A DNA stretch of 64,000 nt from contig CAWIOX010000001.1 in the NCBI GenBank assembly GCA_963837775.1, positions 62,001-126,000 on the forward strand. Reading direction: 5' to 3'. Each line of letters starts with the position of its first letter. Within the stretch, counting starts at the first letter, position 1. The notes below the pieces were generated by a model. That model saw nothing but the letters and a program-made list of their open reading frames with translations. It did no database searches and was not told where the DNA came from. The DNA comes from CAWIOX01 sp963837775. Its GTDB lineage: Bacteria; Pseudomonadota; Gammaproteobacteria; Burkholderiales; Burkholderiaceae_D. Below, piece after piece: positions 1-7,881 of the stretch. The position numbers and the translations under genes are program-made.

Positions 1-2
1 CC

Positions 3-329
3 GGCTCGAGCCACTGGCAAACCATGGTGTTTACCGTACTGACGCTGTCGCAGATGGGGCATGTGCTGGCGATCCGCTCGGAACGCGACTCGCTGTTGCG
101 GCAAGGCCTGCGCTCCAACCTGCCGTTGCTGGGCGCGGTGGCCCTGACCTTTGCGCTGCAGATGGCAACCATCTACGTGCCGTTCTTGAACCCGATTTTC
201 AGCACCGCGCCGCTCACCGGCGACGAACTGGTTTTCTGCCTGCTGCTGTCGAGCACGGTGTTTTTCATCGTCGAAGCGGAAAAGCTGCTGATCCGCCGCG
301 GCTGGCTGTATGCCCGCGCATCGGCTTGA
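3..329 (+). CDS. Cation-transporting P-type ATPase, C-terminal fragment
   Basis: The reading frame is open from the window edge, so only the last ~108 residues of the protein are present. They contain two or three hydrophobic segments and the sequence FTVLTLSQMGHVLAIRSE, which is typical of the C-terminal membrane domain (Cation_ATPase_C) of calcium- or magnesium-type P-type ATPases. The catalytic DKTGT and nucleotide-binding parts would lie upstream, outside the window, so the transported ion cannot be told. The gene ends at a TGA and is followed by repeat copy A. Confidence 0.75.
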   Translation, partial: GSSHWQTMVFTVLTLSQMGHVLAIRSERDSLLRQGLRSNLPLLGAVALTFALQMATIYVPFLNPIFSTAPLTGDELVFCLLLSSTVFFIVEAEKLLIRRGWLYARASA

Positions 330-357
330 AAACGGCCTGCAGCCGCCGCCGGCACTG

Positions 358-443
358 AAAATATACCGGTGGGTGTATTTTTAGACAGGCAGCATATACA
401 TGCGGGAAACATGGTATTTTCGTTGATACTCCCCACTATTTTT
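358..443 (-). repeat. Dispersed intergenic repeat, copy A
   Basis: This is one of ten copies in the window of a ~75-bp intergenic repeat. Read on the minus strand it starts TGGGGAGTATC, has a central TTTCCCGCA and ends AATACACCCACCGGTATATTT. It closely matches copy E (16795-16870). It lies between the ATPase fragment and the DUF3617 gene, with no gene in the 330-619 gap. Confidence 0.8.
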
Positions 444-619
444 GAATTCGGTGGAAGACTTGCAAGAAGCTCATGTTTCCAGGTTGAAACGGTTTAAGCC
501 GGATGGTCCGGGCCTGCGCCAGCGGCGGATCACTTTATGTTGAACCGACAATATTCTGAACTTACTGGCTGCTACGCTCTCTGAAAGTTGTGTAACATCA
601 ATTTCTTTCAGGAGATTCA

Positions 620-1147
620 ATGCGCAAAATCTTGCTTTCCGTTGTAGTCGTCTCGTCATCGCTGGCGTCAGCTGCACACGCGGCAGAAAACAATATGCGC
701 CCCGGTTTATGGGAAATGAGCACCAGCTCGGATCTGCTGCGGCTGGTGCCGCAGATTCCGCCGGAGCAAATGCAAAATCTGATGAACCTGGCCAGGCAGA
801 ACGGCTTTGAGCTGCCCCAGATTCAAAATGGCGCAGCCAGCTCCAGGACTTGCGTGACCCAGGCGATGGCGCAGCAGAAAAACCTTCCCGGTTTTTATCA
901 AAATCAAGCGGGATGCACTGTTAAAAACGCTAGCCATAGCGGCAACCAATACCATGTGGACTTCGTCTGCGACAGCGCCAGCCTGCAGGGAAATGGCATG
1001 GCGGAAGGCACTTTCACCAGTCCGGAGCGCTTCTCGGGACGCACCCAATTCAATGGCGTGGTGCAAGGCAATCCGGTCAACGAGCATGCCGATATCAGCG
1101 GCCGCTGGCTAGGCGCCGGCTGCGCCGCCGCGAAGCCGGCGCAGTGA
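620..1147 (+). CDS. DUF3617-type secreted protein
   Basis: The protein has 175 residues and a clear Sec signal peptide (MRKIL, then a hydrophobic core, cleavage near AHAAEN at about residue 22). The mature part opens with RPGLWEMS and has paired cysteines (SSRTCVTQ, AGCTVKN, FVCDS). This is the pattern of the DUF3617 family of small periplasmic proteins, whose function is unknown. The start is supported by AGGAG at about 611, seven bases upstream of ATG. It appears to be a single gene, followed by a small lipoprotein gene. Confidence 0.8.
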   Translation: MRKILLSVVVVSSSLASAAHAAENNMRPGLWEMSTSSDLLRLVPQIPPEQMQNLMNLARQNGFELPQIQNGAASSRTCVTQAMAQQKNLPGFYQNQAGCTVKNASHSGNQYHVDFVCDSASLQGNGMAEGTFTSPERFSGRTQFNGVVQGNPVNEHADISGRWLGAGCAAAKPAQ

Positions 1148-1214
1148 GTTCGCCTGGCTGCCATTTTTAGCGAATACAATCTGCGCAACTGCAGTAATCA
1201 AATCGACCCCGAAG

Positions 1215-1391
1215 ATGATGAGCAAAATAAAAAACCTGATTTTCACGCTGCTTGTTCCGCTGCTATTGAGCGGTTGCGGTGTCTTGGCTGCGCCCTGTCG
1301 AATCGCGTCCGCCGGCATCAAGATGGTGCCCCTGGTTGGACATATTGCGGCGGCCCCGACCGATGTGTGTGCCGCGGTCATTGACCCCTGA
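1215..1391 (+). CDS. Small lipoprotein, possibly DUF6726-like
   Basis: This 58-residue frame begins MMSKIKN, followed by a hydrophobic stretch and the lipobox LLSGC. The predicted mature lipoprotein is only ~38 residues and rich in Ala/Val, with CGVLAAPCR near its start. Similar tiny betaproteobacterial lipoproteins are, from memory, filed as DUF6726; I could not verify this. An ATG pair lies at 1215/1218 and either may be used. It sits 17 bp before the DUF1003 gene on the same strand, so the two may be cotranscribed. Function is unknown. Confidence 0.6.
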   Translation: MMSKIKNLIFTLLVPLLLSGCGVLAAPCRIASAGIKMVPLVGHIAAAPTDVCAAVIDP

Positions 1392-1407
1392 CCAGGGCGT
1401 GTGAGCT

Positions 1408-2019
1408 ATGGACGCCAAAACGCCGCCGCCGACGCTGCCAGTGGCAGATGCCACGGAACAATCATCCAAACCGGATCTTGATCCGATCGGCCACAATATC
1501 GAGAGCATTTTGGCGTTCTACTTGCGCGAAGAGCAAAATCTCACGCGCTCGCAGCGCACGCTTGAAACCATCAGCGATTCCCTGGGGCGGCCGTTCTATC
1601 TGGGCGCGATTGTGCTGTTTGTCGCGCTCTGGATGCTGGCCAACCTGTTGGCGCCGCCATTCGGTTTCGCGGCCTTTGATCCGGCGCCATTTTTCTGGCT
1701 GCAAGGGATGGTCGGACTGGGCGCACTGTTGACCATGATCGTGGTGCTGATCAAGCAAAACCGCCTGGCCAAGCTGGAGGAGCGGCGCGCGCATCTGGAA
1801 CTGCAGGTCAATCTGTTAACCGAGCAGAAAACCACCAAATTGATTAACCTGATAGAAGAGTTGCGGCGCGATTTGCCGATGATCAAAGATCGCCACGATC
1901 CCGAGGCGAGCGCGTATCAGCAGCCGACCGATCCGGAATCGGTACTTGCGGCGCTCGATGAGCGGCTTGACACGGGGGCGCGAGCGGCCGACGGCGAGGG
2001 AAGCAAGGGGAAAAAATGA
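1408..2019 (+). CDS. DUF1003 family membrane protein
   Basis: This 203-residue protein has two transmembrane helices (about residues 62-83 and 92-115). The bridging FDPAPFFWLQ and the exit sequence VVLIKQNRLAKLEERR are the hallmarks of DUF1003. A charged, probably coiled-coil C-terminal half follows. DUF1003 proteins are inner-membrane proteins of unknown role. A second, diverged member lies at 28133-28708. The ribosome binding site is weak; ATG 1408 is the only start that keeps the whole N-terminus. Confidence 0.8.
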   Translation: MDAKTPPPTLPVADATEQSSKPDLDPIGHNIESILAFYLREEQNLTRSQRTLETISDSLGRPFYLGAIVLFVALWMLANLLAPPFGFAAFDPAPFFWLQGMVGLGALLTMIVVLIKQNRLAKLEERRAHLELQVNLLTEQKTTKLINLIEELRRDLPMIKDRHDPEASAYQQPTDPESVLAALDERLDTGARAADGEGSKGKK

Positions 2020-2084
2020 CGCGGATCTGAACCCCCGGCATGGCAGCGCCCGCTCAACTGAAGTCGATTGTAGGAGGCACGGCA

Positions 2085-2978
2085 ATGGAACGCAAAAAAG
2101 CGAGCGACTTCGCACCGGAAGTGCTCAAGCTGTTTGACGGTTACGTGCACGGCATGCTCAGCCGGCGCGAGTTTCTGGATGGCGCCGCCAGGTTCGCGAT
2201 CGGCGGCTTCACCGCCGCCGCCATGCTGGAGAGCCTCAGGCCCAACTATGCGTTGGCGCAGCAGGTCGCGCCAGACGACGGCCGCATCCAGACCGGCTAT
2301 GCGCGTTACCCGTCGCCGCAGGGCAGCGGCGACGTGCGCGGCTATCTGGCGCGGCCGGCCAAGGCCGGCGGCAAATTGCCCGGCGTGCTGGTCATCCACG
2401 AGAACCGCGGCCTCAATCCGTATATCGAAGACGTCGCGCGGCGCCTGGCGCTGGCCGATTTCATCGCCTTCGCACCGGACGCGCTGACGCCGCTGGGCGG
2501 CTACCCGGGCGACGATGAGACGGCGGGCAAGCTGTTTGCCCAGCTCGATCCCAGGAAAAGGACCGAAGACCTGGTGGCGGCGGCCGGCTACCTGCAGTCG
2601 CACCCCGCTTGCAGCGGCAAGATCGGCGCGGTCGGCTTCTGCTTCGGCGGCGGCATCGTCAACACGCTGGCGGTGCGGCTGCCGGATCTCGGCGCCGCAG
2701 TGCCGTTCTACGGCAGCCAGCCCGACGCGGCCGCGGTCGCCCACATCAAGGCGCCGCTGCTGATCCACTATGCGGGACTGGACGAGCGCATCAATGCCGG
2801 CTGGCCGGCCTACGAGGCGGCGCTCAAGGCCAACCGCGTGCAGTACGAAATGCATCTGTATCCGGGCGTCAATCACGGCTTTCACAACGACACCACGCCG
2901 CGCTACGACGAAGCGGCGGCCAAACTGGCATGGCAGCGCACCGTCGATTTCCTCAACCGGCACCTGCGCAGCCGCTGA
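2085..2978 (+). CDS. Dienelactone hydrolase family protein, exported
   Basis: This 297-residue alpha/beta hydrolase has the DLH nucleophile elbow GFCFGGG (Cys nucleophile, about residue 188), LIHYAGLDERI for the acid region and PGVNHGFHND for the histidine. The N-terminus has SRREFLDGAARFAIGGF, a Tat-like signal with RR-x-F followed by a hydrophobic stretch, so export is likely. The start at 2085 is fixed by a perfect AGGAGG at 2072-2077; an upstream in-frame ATG lacks a good site. Substrate is unknown; the family includes carboxymethylenebutenolidase. Confidence 0.85.
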   Translation: MERKKASDFAPEVLKLFDGYVHGMLSRREFLDGAARFAIGGFTAAAMLESLRPNYALAQQVAPDDGRIQTGYARYPSPQGSGDVRGYLARPAKAGGKLPGVLVIHENRGLNPYIEDVARRLALADFIAFAPDALTPLGGYPGDDETAGKLFAQLDPRKRTEDLVAAAGYLQSHPACSGKIGAVGFCFGGGIVNTLAVRLPDLGAAVPFYGSQPDAAAVAHIKAPLLIHYAGLDERINAGWPAYEAALKANRVQYEMHLYPGVNHGFHNDTTPRYDEAAAKLAWQRTVDFLNRHLRSR

Positions 2979-3006
2979 TCCGCGGTCGCCGCGGGTTCCG
3001 GCGCTG

Positions 3007-3089
3007 AAAATATACTCATGGGTGTATTTTTAAAGAGCCAGCAAAGTTAAGCGGGAAAGTGGGTATCCGGCCCGATACCCCCTCCATTT
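3007..3089 (-). repeat. Dispersed intergenic repeat, copy B
   Basis: The left end AAATATACTCATGGGTGTAT, a central GCGGGAAA and the terminal ATACCCCC match the other copies. It lies between the convergent dienelactone hydrolase and sensor kinase genes. Confidence 0.7.
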
Positions 3090-3122
3090 GGCGATTTCAT
3101 CGGTCGCCGGTGCGAGCCGCGC

Positions 3123-4799
3123 TTAAGCCGGCAGCTTGCTGGCGGCGCCTGCCCGTTGCGGCAGCACGATCCTGAAAGTCGAGCCCTGGCCCGGTACGCT
3201 GTTGACCTCGATCCGTCCGCCGTGCTTCTGCACGATGCCGTAGGACAGCGACAGCCCCAGGCCGGTGCCTTTGCCGACCGGCTTGGTGGTGAAAAACGGC
3301 TCGAAGATCCGTCCCAGGTGTTCGGGCTGGATGCCCTTGCCGCTGTCTTCGACCTCGACCCAGACGTTGTCGCCATCCAGGCCGGTGCGGATCGTGATGC
3401 GGCCATGCTCCTCGATCGCGTGCGACGCATTCACCAGCAGGTTCATGAATACCTGGTTGAGCTGCGACGGGAAGCACTCGATCTGCGGGATTGCGCCGTA
3501 TTGCTTGACCACCTCGGCCTTGTACTTGAGTTCGTTCCAGACCACCCGCAGCGTGCTGTCGAATCCGCTCTCCAGATCCGCCCATTGCCGCTCCGATTCG
3601 TCGACGTGGGAAAAATCCTTCAGATCCTGCACGATGCGTTTCACGCGCTGCAAGCCGTCCAGCGACTCGGCCAGCAGATTGCCGACGTCTTCGCGCAGGA
3701 ATTCGACATCGATCTCCTGCTTCAGGCGCTTGATGTCTTGCAGCAGGTCGTCGGCCAGCGCGGCGTCAAGCCGTTCATACGCAGCCAGCAGTTTCAGCAT
3801 GTCTGCGATATAGCGCTGCAGCGCGCCCAGGTTGGAGTTCACGAAGCCGACCGGATTGTTGATCTCGTGCGCGACCCCGGCGGCCAGCTGGCCGATCGAT
3901 GCCATCTTTTCCGATTGCAGCAACTGGTTCTGCGCCTCTTCCAGTTTCCGGATCAGCACTTGCTGATGCGCTTTCTCGGTTTGCAGCGTCGCGTTCGCGG
4001 TTTGCAGGTCGGCGGTGCGGGCCTGCACCCGTTCCTCCAGCTGGTCGCGCGAGTCGCGCAACGCCGCTTCGGCTTGCATCCGTTCGGTGATGTCGGTGTA
4101 GCCGAACACGCGGCCGATGATGCTCTCGCCCAGATATTGCGGACGCGATTTGCATTCGAAAAAGCGGCCATCCCTGAGCCGGAACAGGTCCTCGGTCTCG
4201 TTGCCGTCGACGATTTCCTGCAAGCGCGCGCGGCAGGCATCGGTTTCGAGCACGTGCGCGGCGATGAATGCAAGGATCGCCGCATCGTCGTGCTCCAGCA
4301 GCAAGGCGTCGGGGATGTCCCACATCTTGCTGAACAGGCGGTTCATGCTGGCGATCTTGCCCTGCCAGTCGATCACCAGAATCCCGTTGCCGGTCGATTC
4401 CAGCGTCGCCCGCAGCTGCGACAGCGTGTGCGCCAGGGCGTCCTCGACCTTGCGTTCGTTCTGGATCTCCCGAGCCTGCACCAGCAGCAGCGGCGCACCG
4501 TCATGCCGTATCACCCGGATCGTTTTCGTCACCGCCAGCATCGCATCGCCGGCGCACTGGTACAGACCTTCCTGCGCCTCGATGTCCAGATAGTGGCCGT
4601 TGCTGACGTCTTCCCAGTAGAAAACGTCCGGCAGCGAGCTTTCGATGCCGGTGATCGTCATCGCCAGCAACTCCTGTTCGGAATAGCCGAGCGTCTGCTG
4701 TGCGGCCAGGTTGGCCATCACGATGCGCAAGTCGCGCGGTTCAACCAGCAGCATCATGTGCGGACTGTGATCCAGCATCAGGCGTTCAAGGTTGCTCAT
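3123..4799 (-). CDS. PAS-domain sensor histidine kinase
   Basis: The 558-residue soluble kinase has an N-terminal PAS-like region (residues ~1-120), a second PAS ending GRVFGYTDITERMQAE, a coiled coil, and an H-box GVAHEINNP with the phospho-accepting His. The ATP-binding part has N-box NQVFMNLLVNASHAI, G1 DSGKGI, FFTTKPVGKGTGLGLS and HGGRI, as in HisKA_4/NtrB-like kinases. No transmembrane segment is visible. The start at 4799 makes an ATGA overlap with the upstream HD-GYP gene, so the two are translationally coupled. No response regulator is adjacent. Confidence 0.85.
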   Translation of the reverse strand: MSNLERLMLDHSPHMMLLVEPRDLRIVMANLAAQQTLGYSEQELLAMTITGIESSLPDVFYWEDVSNGHYLDIEAQEGLYQCAGDAMLAVTKTIRVIRHDGAPLLLVQAREIQNERKVEDALAHTLSQLRATLESTGNGILVIDWQGKIASMNRLFSKMWDIPDALLLEHDDAAILAFIAAHVLETDACRARLQEIVDGNETEDLFRLRDGRFFECKSRPQYLGESIIGRVFGYTDITERMQAEAALRDSRDQLEERVQARTADLQTANATLQTEKAHQQVLIRKLEEAQNQLLQSEKMASIGQLAAGVAHEINNPVGFVNSNLGALQRYIADMLKLLAAYERLDAALADDLLQDIKRLKQEIDVEFLREDVGNLLAESLDGLQRVKRIVQDLKDFSHVDESERQWADLESGFDSTLRVVWNELKYKAEVVKQYGAIPQIECFPSQLNQVFMNLLVNASHAIEEHGRITIRTGLDGDNVWVEVEDSGKGIQPEHLGRIFEPFFTTKPVGKGTGLGLSLSYGIVQKHGGRIEVNSVPGQGSTFRIVLPQRAGAASKLPA

Positions 4800-6076
4800 T
4801 TGGTGCTGGTCTCCGGCCCGGATTGGCCGGCATCGAAGTAATAGCTGACCCGTTTGCGCGGGCTCAGGTAATTGTAGATTTCCCGCAGTACCTGCGCCGG
4901 CCGGATCGCCTTCGCGATATTGATGTCGGTTTCGTGTTCCATATCCACCAGGATCGCCTCTTCCCTGGGGATGTCGGCGTCGTAGATCATGATCATCGGT
5001 TTCATCGGCCTGGCGGTATTGATGGTGGTGACCATGCCGATCACGCCGTTGGACAGCTGCACGATGGTGCCGGGCGGATACACGCCGAGGCAGCGGATGA
5101 AGACTTGCAGCAGCTTCGGATCGAATTTGCTGCGCAGCCTGGCGAACATCAGCGACAGCGCCTCGTGCGGCGTCAGCGCATCGTTGATATTGAGCGGATT
5201 GCACAGCTCGTCGTAATGGTTGGCAATGGCGACGATGCGCGACAGCACGCCGATCGCCTCGCCCTTGAGCCGCGCCGGATAGCCGCTGCCATCGAACAGT
5301 TCGTGGTGCTCGCGGATGATGGCCTGGGTGCTGGACGAAAACTGCAGCCGCAGGCCGATTTCAACCCCGTATTGCGGATGCAGTTCGTAGAAATGGCGCT
5401 CGGCCGGGGTCAGCGGCGCCATTTTCAGCAGGATCTTGCTCGGGATTTGCTTGTGCCCGATATCGTGGAACAGCGCGCCCATCCCCAGCGCGCCGACCAC
5501 CGCTTGCGGCAGCTTGATGTCGCGCGCCATCATCATCGACAGGATGGTGACGTTGAGCGAGTGGAAATACAATTCCTCGCCGCCCATCTTGTCGCCCATC
5601 ACATGGATCGCGAGTTCCGGCTCGGAAATGATCGCATCGGCAATCTGCGTCACCAGCCGGGTTGCCTGACGCACGGTTTCCGCCGGCTTCGAGTACAGGT
5701 TCTTGTCGATGTCGCGGATGGTGTTGGCGGTATCGACAAACGCATTCTCGATGCGCGCCGCCGCCGCCCGCTGCTGCTGGATGCGCGCGATCATCGCGCG
5801 TTTGGCGGCCAGCATCGGCGATACGTCCGGCGTGGCTTGCGGCGCCGCTGGCTGCGGCGCATCCTGTGGCGCACTCTGGGGCGGCAGGCTGGCCTCGCTC
5901 AGCGCCGGGCTGTAACGCACCGTCGTCAGACCCAGGCCGCGGATGGTCTGGATCTGTTCCTCGTTCTTGATCTTGAAATGACTGAACGCAAACGGATGTT
6001 CAAACCACTTCAGGTCGAGATGGATGTACATCCCGACCTGCAGCTGATCCATGGTGATATTGGCATTATTTAGCAT
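4796..6076 (-). CDS. HD-GYP cyclic-di-GMP phosphodiesterase
   Basis: This 426-residue protein has an N-terminal DUF3391-type region (residues ~5-120: MYIHLDLKWFEHPF) and a C-terminal HD-GYP domain. The metal and catalytic motifs are present: FHDIGHKQIP, IREHHELFDGSGYP and HYDELCNP. It should hydrolyse c-di-GMP to GMP. It is first in a two-gene leftward operon with the PAS kinase and overlaps it by 4 bp, which suggests that kinase signalling and c-di-GMP turnover are linked. Confidence 0.88.
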   Translation of the reverse strand: MLNNANITMDQLQVGMYIHLDLKWFEHPFAFSHFKIKNEEQIQTIRGLGLTTVRYSPALSEASLPPQSAPQDAPQPAAPQATPDVSPMLAAKRAMIARIQQQRAAAARIENAFVDTANTIRDIDKNLYSKPAETVRQATRLVTQIADAIISEPELAIHVMGDKMGGEELYFHSLNVTILSMMMARDIKLPQAVVGALGMGALFHDIGHKQIPSKILLKMAPLTPAERHFYELHPQYGVEIGLRLQFSSSTQAIIREHHELFDGSGYPARLKGEAIGVLSRIVAIANHYDELCNPLNINDALTPHEALSLMFARLRSKFDPKLLQVFIRCLGVYPPGTIVQLSNGVIGMVTTINTARPMKPMIMIYDADIPREEAILVDMEHETDINIAKAIRPAQVLREIYNYLSPRKRVSYYFDAGQSGPETSTK

Positions 6077-6444
6077 CGGTATCGGCGCTCTGATCGCTTG
6101 TTGTCGGCAGGGAAAAAGGGCAGGAATGTAAAACCGCTGTCTCCATTCCCTCTCCTAGCCGGCTGAGCCGGACCCTGACGGCGGCCCGACGATGGGGCGA
6201 ATGTATTGCCATGTGGAAATCATCGCATGATCTGCATCCCATTTCCATTAAATTTTCTTGATAAATCGCAAGAAAAATCCCGCCGTCGATGCGACGCCTT
6301 GTTTTTGCCGCGATGCACGCGCCAGCCAGCGCTTGCCTGGCAAGCCGGAAATCCCCGGATGCCGCTCGTTGCAGGGAGAAATGCAAGCGTTCCGCTGCCG
6401 GATTGAGGATAATAGCGGCTTACTTCAGCTTCCGACTCCGTGCC
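6077..6444. other. Gap between divergent HD-GYP and hemE genes
   Basis: This 368-bp divergent promoter region has no convincing gene. AT-rich stretches around 6245-6285 are possible promoter positions for either side. The reading frame upstream of the hemE ATG is open but lacks hemE-like sequence. Confidence 0.4.
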
Positions 6445-7524
6445 ATGACCCAATTCGCCCCGCTCCAGAACGATACCTTCCTGCGCGCCTTGCTGCGCCA
6501 GCCGACCGATTACACGCCGCTGTGGCTGATGCGCCAGGCCGGCCGTTATCTGCCGGAATACCGCGCCACGCGCCAGCGCGCCGGTTCCTTCCTCGGTCTG
6601 GCCAAGAATCCGGATTACGCCACTGAAGTCACGCTGCAGCCGCTCGACCGCTATGCGCTGGATGCGGCGATCCTGTTTTCCGACATCCTGACGGTGCCGG
6701 ACGCGATGGGGCTGGAACTGTACTTCGTCGAGGGCGAGGGGCCGAAATTCAAGCATCCGCTGCGCGATGAAAAAGCCGTGATGGCGCTGCAGGTGCCGGA
6801 TCTGGGCTCCTTGCAATACGTGTTCGATGCAGTCACGCAAATCCGCACCGAACTGGGCGGCCGGGTGCCGCTGATCGGCTTCTCCGGCAGCCCGTGGACG
6901 CTGGCCTGCTACATGGTCGAAGGCGGCGGCTCGGACGATTTCCGCCGCGTCAAGGCGATGCTGTACGACCGCCCGGACTTGATGCACCACATCCTGCAGG
7001 TCAATGCGGCCACCGTGGCCGCCTACCTGAATGCGCAGATCGATGCCGGCGCGCAGGCGGTGATGATGTTCGATACCTGGGGCGGCGCGCTGGCCGACGG
7101 CATCTACCAGCAGTTCTCCCTGTCCTATATGCGCGAAGTGATGCGCCTGCTCAAGCGCGACAAGGACGGGGTGCGCATCCCGTCGATCGTGTTTACCAAG
7201 GGCGGCGGCCTGTGGCTGGACGAGATCGCCGACATCGGCGCCGATGCGGTCGGCCTGGACTGGACCGTCAACCTGAGCAAGGCGCGCGCGCAAGTCGGCG
7301 ACAAGGTCGCGCTGCAGGGCAATCTGGACCCGAACGTGCTGTTCGCCAAGCCGGAGCAGATCCGCGCCGAAGTGATCAAGGTGCTGGACGCGTTCGGCCC
7401 GCCGAGCGCCGGCCACGGCCACGTGTTCAACCTGGGCCATGGGATTTCCCAGTTCACCCCGCCGGAAGCGGTGACGGTGATGGTCGATGCCGTGCATGAA
7501 TACAGCCGCACGCTGCGGGCCTGA
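6445..7524 (+). CDS. hemE: Uroporphyrinogen decarboxylase HemE
   Basis: The 359-residue protein has the family signatures PLWLMRQAGRYLPEYR (N-terminal) and GFSGSPWTLACYMVEG (central), and ends near the expected ~355 residues. It decarboxylates the four acetate groups of uroporphyrinogen III to give coproporphyrinogen III in cytoplasmic haem synthesis. The start at 6445 gives MTQFAPLQNDTFLRALL, the conserved N-terminus. Upstream of priA, as in many Burkholderiales. Confidence 0.95.
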   Translation: MTQFAPLQNDTFLRALLRQPTDYTPLWLMRQAGRYLPEYRATRQRAGSFLGLAKNPDYATEVTLQPLDRYALDAAILFSDILTVPDAMGLELYFVEGEGPKFKHPLRDEKAVMALQVPDLGSLQYVFDAVTQIRTELGGRVPLIGFSGSPWTLACYMVEGGGSDDFRRVKAMLYDRPDLMHHILQVNAATVAAYLNAQIDAGAQAVMMFDTWGGALADGIYQQFSLSYMREVMRLLKRDKDGVRIPSIVFTKGGGLWLDEIADIGADAVGLDWTVNLSKARAQVGDKVALQGNLDPNVLFAKPEQIRAEVIKVLDAFGPPSAGHGHVFNLGHGISQFTPPEAVTVMVDAVHEYSRTLRA

Positions 7525-7881
7525 TCGTTGTTGATATTGCCTGTCGGAAATTTCCGGCAGGATGCACGGAATATCTGCTTTATAAGTCCCAAATAATCTG
7601 ATTCCGAGTCTTGACAAATACAGTTATGCACAAAATTAAATCAAAAAAAATAAATCGGAATATTTTTTGACGTCTTTCCGAATGATTTTTAAGTCTTTGA
7701 TTTTAAACGATTTATTTTTTGCAAACTGTTTGGGCATTCTCTCGAAACCCACGTAAACGCTGGCGTCAAAGCGTGTCAAGGGGGTTCTATCCACAAAGTT
7801 ATCCACAGGCTCTGTGGATAAACCAAAAAGGGCTTATGAAACCGATAGTTAGCGCCTTTTCTCAAGGGAAATCCTAAGTCC
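7525..7881. other. AT-rich hemE-priA gap
   Basis: This 357-bp gap is strikingly AT-rich for this genome, with runs of A/T between about 7630 and 7730, followed by a cluster of DnaA boxes. No reading frame in it looks like a gene. Confidence 0.6.
7787..7821. promoter_or_regulatory. Cluster of three DnaA-box-like sites
   Basis: Three 9-mers match the DnaA box TTATNCACA: CTATCCACA at 7787-7795, TTATCCACA at 7799-7807 and its inverse TGTGGATAA at 7813-7821. The last two form a perfect inverted pair with a 5-bp spacer. They lie 60-95 bp before priA and next to an AT-rich stretch. They may control priA, titrate DnaA or mark an initiation-related site; there is no dnaA in the window. Confidence 0.6.
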
